Below, one piece after another: positions 11,516-22,735 of a stretch of DNA of 64,000 nt; within the stretch, counting starts at the first letter, position 1; each line of letters starts with the position of its first letter. Where the stretch lies: positions 14,136,001-14,200,000 of the forward strand of contig CM114275.1 in NCBI GenBank assembly GCA_050084515.1, written 5' to 3'. The translations under genes were made by a program, and so were the position numbers. This DNA is from Blasia pusilla. Its lineage: Eukaryota > Marchantiophyta > Marchantiopsida > Blasiales. The notes beneath the pieces are model-generated. The model made no database searches and had not been told where the DNA came from. It saw nothing but the letters and a program-made list of their open reading frames with translations.

Positions 11516-13555
11516 TTATGGGAAAATAAAATGAATTTGAATGGAAAAAGGAATTTTTTTCATGAATTAAAATTAACAAATAATTTGGTTAATGGAGGTT
11601 ATTTTGGTAAGAAGGGGAAGAATAGTTTTTTTAAACTTTTATAGAGGAATGAAATTATTTAGGGGAGTTGGGTATTATTTAAATTTTAATCGAGGAGTAC
11701 AACTTTTTTAAAAGTGAAATGTTGTAACATCCCCAAAAATATTGAGATTTTTTAAATGGTAGTTTGTAGTTGTGCCATAACATCCCTTTAATCGAAGTGT
11801 CCTCCAAGGTTCGGGTAGTTTTTTTCGTGAAAATCGGTATATTTCCGGTCTATACAAAACCGAACCGGAAATTTAGAAATTTTCTTCATTCGGTTCGGCT
11901 AAAGAGATACAAATACAAAGGAGGACATCCCTATACTGTCGGTTTTTGTCTGTATTTCAGAAACTGAATCGTCAATTTCCAAATTCTCCCGACTAGCTCA
12001 ACACGTAACCCCGCTTCTCCCCGGACATTGGTGTGCTCTCACACATTCAACGTTACAATGAATTCTTAAAACATAAAATTTATATTTTTAGCATTTTATA
12101 AGTATTTTTAGAAACATGTGACTTATTGAGAGGGGGGTGGGAAAAAGAGATGCACACTAATTATTCCATTAAGAAATAACAAAGTGAAAGTTATACTTAT
12201 GTCTAAATGATTAAAAGAACATTTTTATGGAAAGCACATACATGCTAACTAGTACTTAAAAAAACTAGGAGATTACTAATACTTAAAAAACTAGTAGGTA
12301 ACTAGTACTTAAAAAACTAGGAGGTGTTACTTGTTACTTGTTTCTAAAAATACTCATAAAAAGGTTCCAGATCAACAAGATCTGATGGATGGGATGCTCA
12401 CATGTTAATGGGACTTAAACCAAATTCGCACCGCTAGAAAGCAGGGCGCAAGTCTCTACGACTTTGTTACCACCCATTTTTGGTCACCACGAACCGACGA
12501 GGAAGAAATAACAAATACAGAAAAAAAATTCTTCCGAATTTTTGTCCAATAGGTGCAACGAACTTGATTGCGACCCGGTAGGGAGCCGGCGTGGGATCGG
12601 GTCCTTAGAAGTAATGGAGAATAGTGGAGAACCCCTTCATGGCCCATGACCTCTTTTAATTACCTCTTCCATCATTTTTAATAATTTTCTAATGTGTTGC
12701 TAGTTCTATTCTGATTTATCTTGACAAAATAGATACATTATCTATATTATTCAGTGCCTTCTAGATCTGAAAATTCTTTTTTTTTACATGTGACAAACAA
12801 TCCGAGGACGACGAAGAACACTCAGGCAGATCACGACTCGAAGATTGCGAACGGGAACCAATAACTGTTCGCAATGGAATTGGAATCGTAACGCTAATGT
12901 GCGAGTGTCGTCTGCTGACACCACAGATGGCTGCGGTTTAGCTTAGCTCAGGTGTTGCACTTAGGGCTTGCCGTGATCGTGCTTCGCAACAATGCATGCA
13001 TCGCTCGTCCTTTCAAATCAAATGTGAAATGCAGACAACGGGGCCGGCCGTCATTGGGTGGCAAAAGCTTCCTCCTACCAAGGCTATAATTTTATCCTCC
13101 GGGCGGGGGAACTCCCGCCTTATTCTTGGCAAGATCTCAAGGCACTACCTTACAGACAAACTGTGGGCCAAAACGTGGGAGTTGGGCTCCAGCAAATCAG
13201 ACAGTCTTTTCGGATCAACAGAAATGATTACTCATCCACTTATATTAAAAAAATTTCTTTTTAGTTTCATAAAAGGCAAGAGATTATTTTTCATGGAAAG
13301 GGAGGAAGTAATCGTTGTGGAAAAGTGCACGGTATGTCAGGACCAGTTTTAGCCCGTGGGTTTTTTTGGCTCTCTATGCTCTCTCCTTTGTATCCCGATG
13401 GGTTTTCCATCCAAGTTTCTATTAAAAATTTTATATTCCCTCTTAGCGAGTATCAGAAGCTTCGACCTCACATGCGGATGTCAAATTTTGTTGAAATATG
13501 CCATGATCGATTTTAGAATCACTTTTTGTAATTGAATGTATGCACCCACCAACTC
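11516..13555. other. AT-rich intergenic/TE-derived sequence, no gene recognised
   Basis: About 2 kb without a convincing coding region. At 11728 the sequence TGTTGTAACATCCCC resembles the start of a gypsy LTR, but no matching end was found. Short open frames here (for example 12996-13352) show no family resemblance. Confidence 0.4.
12243..12338. repeat. Short tandem repeat, ~30-bp unit, three copies
   Basis: Three near-identical units built on ACTAGTACTTAAAAAACTAG follow one another with small differences (one unit has ACTAATACTTAAA). No coding content. Confidence 0.75.
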
Positions 13556-13559
13556 ACAA

Positions 13560-13791
13560 AAGGAACTACCAAGGTGTGAGAAGAGTTTTCTTTTGGAGGG
13601 AAGAAAACCATTTTAATCTTTGGTACTAGTGAAGACGTAGTTATTGAAGTGATTGAAGTACTTAGTGAAGAAGAAGATATTCTTAATAATTCTTATAAAA
13701 CCTCTCTTTATTCAGGAAACAGTGATATCTTGGGAACGTACTTAATACTTCACGATTAAGAGAGTATCTTTTCCTTGAGTTGTACATTACA
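13560..13791 (+). repeat. Fragment of the 3' end of LTR_G
   Basis: Matches the last ~235 bp of the LTR ending at 20029. Shared landmarks are ACTAGTGAAGACGT, GAAGTACTTAGTGAAGAAG, TATAAAACCTCTCTTT and the terminal TACATTACA. No primer-binding-like sequence follows at 13792, so it is probably a truncated LTR remnant. Confidence 0.7.
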
Positions 13792-13959
13792 ATGGTGGAA
13801 AGGTTGATCAAGGATTCACCGTTGCATCTATCTATATTGGAAAGGTGGGCACCTTCAAATTGTTTGCGAGCATATCTTGAAGAACGGCGGGGCTAGTTTA
13901 GGAGAGTTGGAAAAAATCAGTTGTCTCGTGATGGCATCAAATGTCGTTCAACTTGTGGG

Positions 13960-14215
13960 AACTTATGTAGGGTATGTACAAGAAACCCTAACCCTAATCC
14001 TAACCATAGTCTTGAGTTAGACTAATTGAGAAGGGGACCAACCTCCACTCATTCTCTCATTGCAAATTCGTGTTCTCCATGGTGGTGTGTGAGTGTGAGA
14101 GTCGTATCCCACCAGTTATGCTTCTTTAACAATTTTCTACAACTGCAAGCCTACATAGTCTATGTCGTTAGGGAGATCATTAAGGCATGTAGCCCAACTT
14201 CACTCTTGTTCCTAT
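13960..14215 (+). repeat. Fragment of LTR_C with a CCCTAA-like stretch
   Basis: Matches, in opposite orientation, the LTR that precedes the copia primer-binding site at 37484. Shared landmarks are GGGGACCAACCTCCA, TCATTGCAAATT and CACCA-TTATGCTTCTTTA. It includes AACCCTAACCCTAATCCTAAC at about 13984, which looks telomeric but is part of this LTR family. The ~50-bp block carrying that stretch is inverted relative to its flanks when compared with the 37.6-kb copy. Confidence 0.65.
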
Positions 14216-14835
14216 GGTAGAAAGGTTGCTCACGGACGTCCATGTCCGTGTACATATAGACATTTGTCCCTAAGATAGACATATGCGTGTGGGCTCGAGT
14301 TCATGCGGCCTGCACTTGGGCCCATCCTAGGTGCAACATAGACTCGAGCTCGGCCAATCTATTCATAATCTAGTGACCCATTATCCATTCTTGCCATCCA
14401 TTTTGTAGCCTGCATCCATTTTGTAGTCCGCATTCTTGTGCGTGGCCCGTAAGGCCCACCCTAGGCAGGTGGGCCCACGCGGAGCTTGGAGTAGGCCATG
14501 TGGGGGCCATACAAGCTTGGTGCTATCCACGTGTAGGCTTGATGTAGGCTTGGCAAGGCCTTGTAGCCCGCACACTTGTTTGATCCTTGCCAATACTTGT
14601 TCTCGCATTCCAAGCCTACGCAAAGATCGATGAAGGTACAAGAAAACCTAGGCGGGGGATCCGTTGGCCATGTCCATACCATGGACAAAAAAGTATGTTT
14701 CCGTGTTATCTTGCAATTGAAAGATGTGAGGAAGGAGTTACCTATGTATAGGGGCAAGATGGATATCAAGTGCCTGAATCAATAGGTGAAAAAGATAGAG
14801 CATGTTTGTGGGACTTACCAAGTTCCATAATCCTG
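14216..14835. other. No gene recognised; possible continuation of decayed gypsy pol
   Basis: Between the LTR_C fragment and the methyltransferase-like domain. Minus-strand open frames (for example 14769-14461) could be downstream gypsy polyprotein, but I see no motif that proves it. A short direct repeat (CCATTTTGTAG twice, 14398-14430) is present. Confidence 0.3.
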
Positions 14836-15375
14836 CAAGTGTCGCAAGATCCTCATCATCTCCCAAAACAACCTTAATCGAGAGTCTGCCAACCCGCTAC
14901 CCCATCCAACACTCAACTCGCCTTGACATAGGCCACACGGCCAATCGGAAATGACCAACTCTATGGTCCCTACCCACTCCAAGTCTTGCGCCCCCAGGAA
15001 TGAAATGTCCCTCGGTAGGGAACTCTAGTAACCTTGTATGGCGGACGCAGACAACAAGTCAAGAAATCGAACGTGTAACTACGCCACATGGAGAAGTGAA
15101 GCCTGCCTTGCAACATCATCAATCTCAAAATACAAGTACCACTGCACATGCACTCTTGCATGCAAAACAACAACTAATCTAGTGTTGAACCCTCCAAAGA
15201 GATCCAACACGCAAATACCCTCCTCTAGGATGCGCCACACAATTGGTGTGGTTTCGAAGGGGATCATAGTAGCAATCATAGCTACCTTGGGTTCCTCTGA
15301 CCCATTATGCTTTGGTGCAAACAAATCACTCCACGCAGTCTGCACATGCTCATCGGCCAAGCATCGAAGCGTCAA
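14836..15375 (-). pseudogene. C5 cytosine DNA methyltransferase-like domain carried by a gypsy element
   Basis: C5 methyltransferases move a methyl group from S-adenosylmethionine to cytosine in DNA. One minus-strand frame of about 180 codons, interrupted by only two stops (near 15080 and 15026), shows the expected motif order. The entry region is LFAPKHNGSEEP; motif I is ICVLDLFGG at about 15216-15190 (the usual FxGxG is altered to FGGFNT); an acidic cofactor-binding strand is YLYFEIDDVARQ; then RDISFLGAQDLEWVGTIEL. Motif IV, with the catalytic Cys, is ISDWPCG (Cys codon at 14937-14935), and GLADSRLRLFWEMMRILRH follows. The frame ends at TAA near 14838, before motifs VI, VIII and X would be met. 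The stop in GY-stop looks like CAG to TAG decay. Immediate upstream neighbours in the same direction are a retroviral-type protease and gag, so this is element-borne, not a host methyltransferase. It is not active. Confidence 0.75.
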
Positions 15376-15559
15376 AGCTCCTCACTCAAGCCCCATACAA
15401 CTACCATAACACTCCTCTCCCTAGAAGTGTCAGGCCTAGGTGTGTCCTCTGCAGGGACATGTCCCTCAATCAAATCACTAGGCCATGTGATCAATCAAAT
15501 CACTAGGCTCAATGCAGCTCGTATCGCCATCTCTTCTAGCTGTCGCACAATCACTCCAC

Positions 15560-15990
15560 CAATGAATCGAACGGGTAATGAACTAAGTCGCCCATCACCG
15601 GACTGCCATCTTGGTCTATAGAACACTGACTCCTCTTAGTTATCTTGGGAAAACCCCATAGGATATAACACTGCTTCACCAACCAAGACATCATAGGACT
15701 CGGCATCGATCACTATCGCCTTGGCTCACACCACGGACTCATTTGTACGATGTCTTGAGTAAATCCTCACCACAACCTCCTGTCAGGTGATAAATTGTGC
15801 GGTTCTTGCTCCACCCAAGGATATATGTATCCTAAATAGACAATGCTCCACATCAGCCCTTGTCAAGACCAAACTTATGAATGTCGCCTTCCCCAACATC
15901 AAGGGTTGCGCTCTTGAATCTAATAAGACGCGTTGCGGACTGAAGAGTCTGTCCCCTGGACTCACCAACTAGAATACCTCTCCCCGATTA
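15560..15990 (-). pseudogene. Gypsy aspartic protease region
   Basis: The frame 15968-15783 contains RVLLDSRAQPLMLGK, where retroviral-type proteases have the active-site triplet D-S/T-G; here it is DSR (Asp codon at 15920-15918), a disabling change. It continues with VEHCLFRIHISLGGARTAQF. Further along, a frame-shifted stretch gives YRPRWQSGDGRLSSLPVRFI (about 15620-15560), which in this gypsy family links the protease to the methyltransferase-like domain. The protease would process the gag-pol polyprotein. Decayed by frameshifts and stops. Confidence 0.65.
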
Positions 15991-16649
15991 TCCAAAAACA
16001 CAATACCTAGAGCAACCATGGCACGCTCTATCATGAGTCTAGCTACAATCTCTACCATCCTAGCAGCCGCAACCTGCCATGAATTTGAGGTGGACGGCCC
16101 AAGCACATACTCCAAGGGCAGGTCTAGTACCTCCTCTACAATCACCTCTGAATGGCGATGCAAGAACACCAACTTAACGCTCACATAGCGTATCAGCCAA
16201 CAAGAAAATGTTGGCGAGCGTACCTCCCAACGTCATAACATCGGATGCACAAAACAAAGGGGCATAGTACACAATCGTGGATGCCCCCAACACCGTACTC
16301 GACACATGCTCCTCCCAAGCATCAGCAATAGGAGTCATCGCACTCGCTTCTTCCAACGCCTTCTATGCATGCATACCAACAAAATCAACTCTCCATGAAC
16401 TATGATCAGGACCCATCGATGGGATCCTCATCGCCTTGAACCACGTGAAAGATTGAGGAAGTCGGATCTGTTTCCTAGCCTCTTCTCTCTACGGCTCCAA
16501 CTATGCAACTGCTCCATGCGTAACAATAGCGGTTGCCTCCATCTGGACAGTCACGCACATCCAACCAGGATCCTCCATGTATCTAGCTGCTCCATAAGAC
16601 GTTGATGCCATTGATCCGGCATCAGGAAATCTCAATGCCATAGCGGAAA

Positions 16650-18190
16650 TCTGATGCTGTAATTGTTGTATCTAAGCAGCCATCCTAGCCTCACGCTTGA
16701 CGTCTTTCTTGACGCGTCTAGGTCGTGGAAGTCTACCTCCTCCACGGGCAACTCCATCACCCCCTCGAGAAAATCCGGCCAACTCCTTGTGCCCCAACGG
16801 GACCACCTGGTGCATGACCTGTAGGCCTACCAGGACTAGCAACTTGCTATGGTGCTCTCTCTAGCCCTTGTACCGGGCGTAACTCATGGTGTAGGATGAA
16901 ACATCTCACACGTCTTTGACCATATCATTGAAAATCATCACACTGGTACACTCTTGGTGCGGGCCCATCTCCTCCTCCATGCTGAGGCACACATCTATTA
17001 CCATGACGGGTGCAATCGCTAGTGATGGGCTCGACCATATGCCCAACAAATAATCGCAAGAGGTTGCTGTTAAGCCATATGTGATGGTGGATGTCTCTAT
17101 GGCACGGCCTTCTAGTATCCTCCTAAAGCTTATGGTGCCACAGACCTCTCTGAAAATCCACGTTGATGCGCTGGTGGTGCAGGCAATCATGACTGCTCTT
17201 GCACAGAACCCCTGTTTGCTACGTTCTCCTCAACCATATTGCGCTTAATGTTCTCTACAATCTTAAAAACATCTCTCAAGGTAGGTACAGGTGAGGTGTG
17301 CATAAGAAGTACCCCATCCCTCACCTGTTTCCGTAGGTCTCAGTCTAGCATCGTGTACGATGCATGGATAGCTTGGGACTCTATCACCCCTTGAGTGACA
17401 CTTATCAACCGACGCAAGCGTGTGTAGGCCTCACGCAAACTCTCACGTGGGCACCTCTGGAAGTCATGGATACTCCGCAACTTCTCACTGCTTACCACCT
17501 CGTAGCTTGTCCGCAACTCCGCAAAGAACTCAACCATGGGATTGAACATAGGACAAACCCGAATGGACAATGCAACTACTCCAGTTCGAGTTACCCCTCC
17601 TAACACATCGCTGGTGGAAGAGGAAGTAGCCTTTGCGGACTCCTCCTCCTCATTTGGAAACAACTCAATCCATGATACATAGTGTGGGTCATAGTAGAGT
17701 CTCCATGACTCAATCTTCTGGGTATATCTCTGGGAGAACTCATGCTAATCGTCCATGGGCACCCCTCTAAATGTTGGAACATACCATTCCATGTTGTGAA
17801 TGGGTTGAACTCTCCGGAATTCCTAGGCCACTATGAATCACACCAACTTCTAAACTCGGTAATGAAGTCGTGCAACTCTATCATACCTAGAGCACCCAAA
17901 AACCTACGTGGTCCTCTATCCTGATCGTCCATCTTGTACTCCCAAACGGTAGGACCACTCACTGTGTGTAGTGATGCACTTACACACACCTCTATATTCT
18001 CCCCCTCTTCTGAAGACAAGAGAGAAGGAGATCGAGGTGGTCCCTCATATGGAGACCCTCAAAACTTGGCGCCACTCTGCGTAAACCCTCTAGAGCTACT
18101 CTTAGGTTCACCGCCTTGCCTCTCAAAGTCCCGAAAGGACACCGTGATGACCCTCGTCCCCCTCTCACGCGATCACTCTCAATCACTCAT
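16650..18190 (-). pseudogene. Ty3/gypsy gag region
   Basis: Gag forms the particle in which reverse transcription occurs. On the minus strand, DDQDRGPRRFLGALGMIELH and FITEFRSWCDS (about 17960-17835), MFQHLEG (17782), FPNEEEESA (17660) and SIHDFQRCPRESLREAYTRL, RRLISVTQGVIESQA (17480-17360) resemble a retrotransposon gag domain. A basic stretch near 16740-16700 (RGGGRLPRPRRVKKDVK) fits a nucleic-acid-binding tail. Several frame changes; I did not find a clear CCHC knuckle. Upstream of the protease and methyltransferase-like regions in the same direction. Confidence 0.65.
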
Positions 18191-18672
18191 CCCAAACATG
18201 CGGCACTTACTCTACACTCCCGCTCACTAAGACGTGTATTGTGCGGCAACAAGCGGCGTGGTGCGGCAAATCAACTACTGTCCTATCGTCTCATCGACAG
18301 AACATACCCTCAACTCAGGACATCCCACACATGTCTATGTCCCCTAATCCCATACATCAATGATGCTCTAAGCAACCGCATGAAATCAAATATCCCAAAT
18401 AACTACCCAATACTCAAAAATCCCTAACACGTGTAGGGAAAAAGACCATAATGGGTAACTTGAAAAAATGTCGATCTCGCTCCTCAACAACTACAAATCT
18501 CGACTCTAACTTGGTCGTGAAGACAAAATCCTCCAATCAGCAAGTCGTACTCCTCACATACTGACGATGCTCAAATATCCTCGATGTGAGGTGCGGGTCC
18601 AACGGTATGGTATGGCATTGGCGGCACAGAACAACTACAAATGGCACAACACTCGAGAATGGGGTGCACCAC

Positions 18673-20029
18673 TGTAGTGCCCGCAATTTTAAAATTTTGG
18701 TAGAATGGTTATTTTTGTACAGAATTGTAGTAAAGTCCTCATCGATTGAAGACAGAAGGCTCAAGACTCAAGATTGGAAGTAAAGAGGTATACTTTACAC
18801 AAATTGTGTGGAAACATGGAATGGAAGAGCTCCGTTGAAAGGACAAGAGAGAGTGAGAAATTGAGGACTGTCTTGGAGGAGTGATAAGAGGGTAAGATTA
18901 AGAAAGAAGAATGAAAGAAGTAAGAATACGAGGTGTGGGTGCTTTGTAGCGAAGACTGTGGTGAAGACCGCAGTACGGGAAGATAGTAAAAGAAGGTTAA
19001 TGAATACTATAAAAGACTCCTTCTTTGTAGTAGAAGTCCAAAGGGAGTCTTCGTGCGAAGACTGTGAACAAAGACTGAAGACCCAAGGGAGAAGACTAAG
19101 AAAGCAAAGAAGAAGAATGAATCAGAGAGTCTTCATAAAGCAAAAAGATGTATGAAGAGTAGGAATAGAGAGAGGAATAATGTTTTTGAAGAAAATGGAG
19201 GAAAGGAAAGTCGTGAGGAGAACTTTTTCGCGGTGGCAGTAGTAGGAGGAGGAGTGCTTTGGCGTGAGCGTTGCTGTCGTGAGCACCTACTACTAGAACC
19301 GTGGGAAGATCTGAACCCTGGGATTGACACTTACAAATCTAGAAGGAAGTAGAAAGGTCAATCATGAATTGTAAAGAAACTATTTAAAGAGTAAAGTAGA
19401 AGAGCGAGGGGTCATTCCCTTATGTCTTGAGTGTTCAGTACTTTTGGTGGATTAAGTGAAGAAGTTCTTAGGGATGATCCAAGCTGAAGAGTCTTGTAAC
19501 CTCAAAAGCTTGTAATACTATCCACTTTCCTCCACTCTTTGATGCGAGAGAAGTATCCTTATTCATTCTTTCTAATGTGCGGAGTTGGATGTCCATCTTA
19601 TTGGGCTGCGGTAGGGATGAGGGTGGAGTCTTCCATTTCGGAATTTCAGAGGATAATCATGAAGAGCGTAGGAAAGTTGTTAGACAATGAGTAACCTGCC
19701 ATGACAAATTGAGTTCTGAAAGTAGGGTGAACCGCCATCCTCTTGAGGTCTTCTTGAGGTCCTTGTTTGAACTTTGGTATCCAAGATTCACAGGATTCTT
19801 TCACTGCACTTGAGAAGAGTTTCTTCGGGAGGGAAGAAAGTCTTCAGTAGTACTCTTTTGTACTAGTGAAGACGTGGTCATTGAAGTTAGTGAAGTACTT
19901 AGTGAAGAAGGGGTTATTCTTTATATTTCGTATAAAACCTCTCTTTCCTAAGGAAACATTGATCTCTTGGGAAGGAACTTAATACTTTGCGATTAAGGGA
20001 GTACCTTTTTCCCTCAGTTTTACATTACA
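18673..20029 (+). repeat. LTR_G, ~1.36-kb gypsy-type LTR
   Basis: Begins TGTAGTGCCCGCAATTTTAA, like many plant gypsy LTRs, and ends TTTACATTACA, giving TG...CA termini. Its last ~240 bp recur at 13560-13791. About 25 bp after its end the sequence AATTTGGCGCTGCGGCGGGG (20050-20069) resembles the primer-binding region of Tat/Athila-type elements, which supports plus orientation. No gag or pol follows, so it is a solo or truncated 5' LTR. It contains repeated GAAGAC words. Assignment to the minus-strand gypsy to its left cannot be excluded. Confidence 0.55.
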
Positions 20030-20289
20030 TAAGGGTAAGAGGTGAGGAAAAATTTGGCGCTGCGGCGGGGGATCACCAGATCTCCCAAGCAAGGAGAGGT
20101 AAGAGGAAGAGTGGGGTATGGGAGTACAACTGCAAGCAAAGACTACTTTGCAGTTGTCAGATCCCCTCTTGGTGCGGACCGAGTACTTCAGTTCGTGGGA
20201 GTACCTTGCGTAGAGAGTGTCTTGCATCACAAAACTCTGGGTCAATTAAATATATACCAAATCCGTATTGAAAATTTTGAAATATCGTT

Positions 20290-20847
20290 TAAATAAAGAA
20301 ATTGTAACCTTGTTAAATACCGAATAAGTATTGAGGATAATGATGACAAATTCATGTATCAAATCGATGTTATTTCCCATATATCCACATCAATGCTTAT
20401 TTAGGGTTTATAAACTATAAACACTATAAACTATAAACTATATGCACTATAAACAACTATACCTCCTATATTGAAAAAATAGACATTTTATATGAATTTG
20501 AAGATGTTGATTTAGTAAAAATACACTATATTTTTCATGTCGATTGGATATTTAATTTGTTTTAATTATTTGTATGAAAGTAATATATTATTTTTTGTAT
20601 AGTGGAATTAAAAATGCACTGAAAATATTCTGATATTTTTCATCTATTTAATATTATATTTTAAATTTTCACATACAAAATATATTAGTTTCTTAAAATT
20701 CTTGCACTATTTCAGTTTAAAAAATTGAAAATTTTAAGTATGAAATATAATGATTTGTATTTGAGGAGAAGCGTGACATTACCAAGTGGGATGAAATTAT
20801 CTTCTTGATTCCAATTAATATATCTTATGAAATCATATCATCATCAT
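20290..20847. other. AT-rich spacer with simple ACTATAAA repeats
   Basis: AT-rich stretch. At 20410-20455 the word AAACTATAAACACTATAAAC repeats irregularly. No coding content seen. Confidence 0.5.
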
Positions 20848-21022
20848 CTATACTATTAACGGAGGATGGGGTCAGAGAATCTCTCCTCATATCGACACCT
20901 ATCTACTAAGGACTCTCAACACTAGGATTAAATGAGTGTAATCAATGAATGCATAAGGAAGATGGGTCGATTTCTAATTTACCAGTTTTCATGTCATTCG
21001 TGCATAGCATGGGCAACACTCT
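20848..21022 (+). mobile_element. Short non-autonomous Helitron
   Basis: The 5' end is TCTATACTATTAACGGAGG, the classic plant Helitron start, preceded by A. The 3' end is CGTGCATAGCATGGGCAA (a small hairpin with loop ATA), then CACTCTAG followed by T. The A^TC...CTAG^T arrangement fits rolling-circle insertion between A and T. It is only ~175 bp, with no RepHel coding, so it is non-autonomous. Confidence 0.7.
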
Positions 21023-21340
21023 AGTATACTAATAGGAGGAAACTCCTCAGTTTGACACGTGGCATAAGATTAAGAAGAGAAAGTGATAAGGAGAGAGAAT
21101 ATTTAGAAGGATTCGTGCACAGTCCCTTACGGGCCCTAACTAGTATACCATATTTTGAATCATGATGGTCACGTGTCTTTTTAATCCAAAATGCATGGCA
21201 TGGGCATTGAGTTAGGGGAGCATTCAGGTAATGGAACGTGGCGGAGGTTGGGACCGTGGAGCGGACCGGGGCGTTTAGGGTTAGGCACCGTGGAATAGAC
21301 CGTGCATCGCACGATCCCCTCAAGAGTCCTAACTAGTTCA
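21023..21340 (+). mobile_element. Helitron-like remnants, two further 3' ends
   Basis: Directly after the first Helitron, a second start-like sequence (TATACTAATAGGAGGAAACTC) is followed by two 3'-end-like sequences: GTGCACAG...GGGCCCTAACTAGT ending about 21143, and CCGTGCATCGCACG...CCTAACTAGT ending about 21333. This suggests tandem or nested Helitron insertions. Boundaries are uncertain. Confidence 0.4.
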
Positions 21341-22200
21341 TCAAAAATTGACTAATAACGAAATGATGCACATATGTTTCAATTCCCTATTCGTCCCACT
21401 TTTGCAACGAGGTCAAACTCGGCAAAAGTTAGGATTTACTTGCCTACTAATATTTTTTCTCATGGTTAATTCCGTAGGAATGTCTAGAATAGGGAAGAAG
21501 AAATCCATCCATAGGAAGTTATGAACATTCAAATGCAAAATATAATATATTAAAAAATACATCAATAAAAAACATTTAAAATCTTGCAGATGTGCATATT
21601 TGGGGATCGTCACTTATTAGCACCTTAAGTAGTGTTTGCAAACGTGAATTTACTCGCTCACGAATATGTTCGGAAACGTGAATTTATGCGTGCTAGGCCT
21701 CCTTTCGTGGATAGAGCTACAAGGCCAAAGGATCCGAACCTTGAGGTCGTCTTCCGCGTGCGACTATTGGAGATAGACGATGGCGATCGATTCTCTGGCT
21801 GCAATTTTCCGTACCAGTGACAGGTAATACTTGCTATTCTTTTTCAAGGAAAACCTTCGAGAATGAAAATAGCTTTCTTCCCACATGAGATTTTGGATTG
21901 GGAGAGTATCCTTTATAGTTGTAGTGATATATGTGTCTTGGCCAAACCCAAGAGGAAAATAGCTGATCAAACACTGCCTCCCCTCCCGTGTCGTTGTTTT
22001 GGGATCTAAAGAGTGACGAGCCCGAAAGATTCCTTCCAAAACCCTTTCTACAGCAACCCACCCTGGGTCGATATGAAGATTTGTCTCATGGTTTTGATTG
22101 CTCTGGTCGAAGACATTTTCTATTGCCTTCGGATTGAGGTACTAAATCTGTAAAGGATTCATCTAAATTTGATTGTTTCCATCAATAGAAGCTTAGAAGT
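21341..22200. other. No gene recognised; possible isolated exon at 21779-21824
   Basis: An ATG at 21779 reads MAIDSLAAIFRTSDR and then meets a GTAATA donor-like site. I do not recognise the product and could not connect it to the BIG pseudogene that follows. Otherwise nothing convincing. Confidence 0.3.
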
Positions 22201-22735
22201 AGTGAAAGTTAATTAACTTCATTCTTCAACTTGGTAGAATGGTAAATGGCCTGCTTACAATTGCTCAGGGAGTGCCTCCAGGTGCAAGTACGACTGTGAA
22301 TCCCTAGCAAGATGGTGCCTTAAAGTGGCAGCCATTAAGTGTCTGGTCGGGATGTTGAGGTCCATGGGAAATTGGTTAAATTGACAAGAGCGATTGACTG
22401 ACTTCAAAAAATTCAGGCACAGATGAAAATTCTAGTGTCTCGTCATCAAAAACATGCCCATAGAGGCAGGAGAAGCTTGTATGGAGTTAGGAGCAGAGCC
22501 CTCTGAAGTTGCGAAAATTGAGCAACACAGAGCCTACAAACTTGAATTCCAGGTGCATATGGCCTTTTCCTCACAGATTTTCACTCAAGTTGCTTTTAAT
22601 TCATTTGCCATGCACGAAGTTAACAATTAGTGCTCTATGAGGATTGGATCAGAGGGTATGTACATGGAAGTTGTTGGACGTATTGCATGGACATAGTTAG
22701 GATATGTATGTGGATCATGTGCTGAATGTTCTAGA

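Larger units (their letters stand above)
14836..18190 (-). mobile_element. Ty3/gypsy retrotransposon remnant: gag - protease - methyltransferase-like
   Basis: The three preceding entries lie in one direction in the order gag, protease, methyltransferase-like domain, with no RT, RNase H or integrase after them; the sequence is interrupted at about 14.83 kb. The RT part of an apparently related copy sits in the opposite orientation at 10.47-11.5 kb. LTRs that certainly belong to this copy were not identified; the LTR at 18673-20029 seems to point the other way. Confidence 0.65.

Noticed and set aside
13984-14010. CCCTAA repeats suggesting a telomere or interstitial telomeric tract
   Set aside because: Only a few imperfect units, and they belong to an LTR family also found at 37.6 kb.
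18673-20029. LTR_G as the 5' LTR of the minus-strand methyltransferase gypsy
   Set aside because: The TGTAGTGCCCGC start and the GGCGC-type primer site after 20029 favour plus orientation; not fully excluded.
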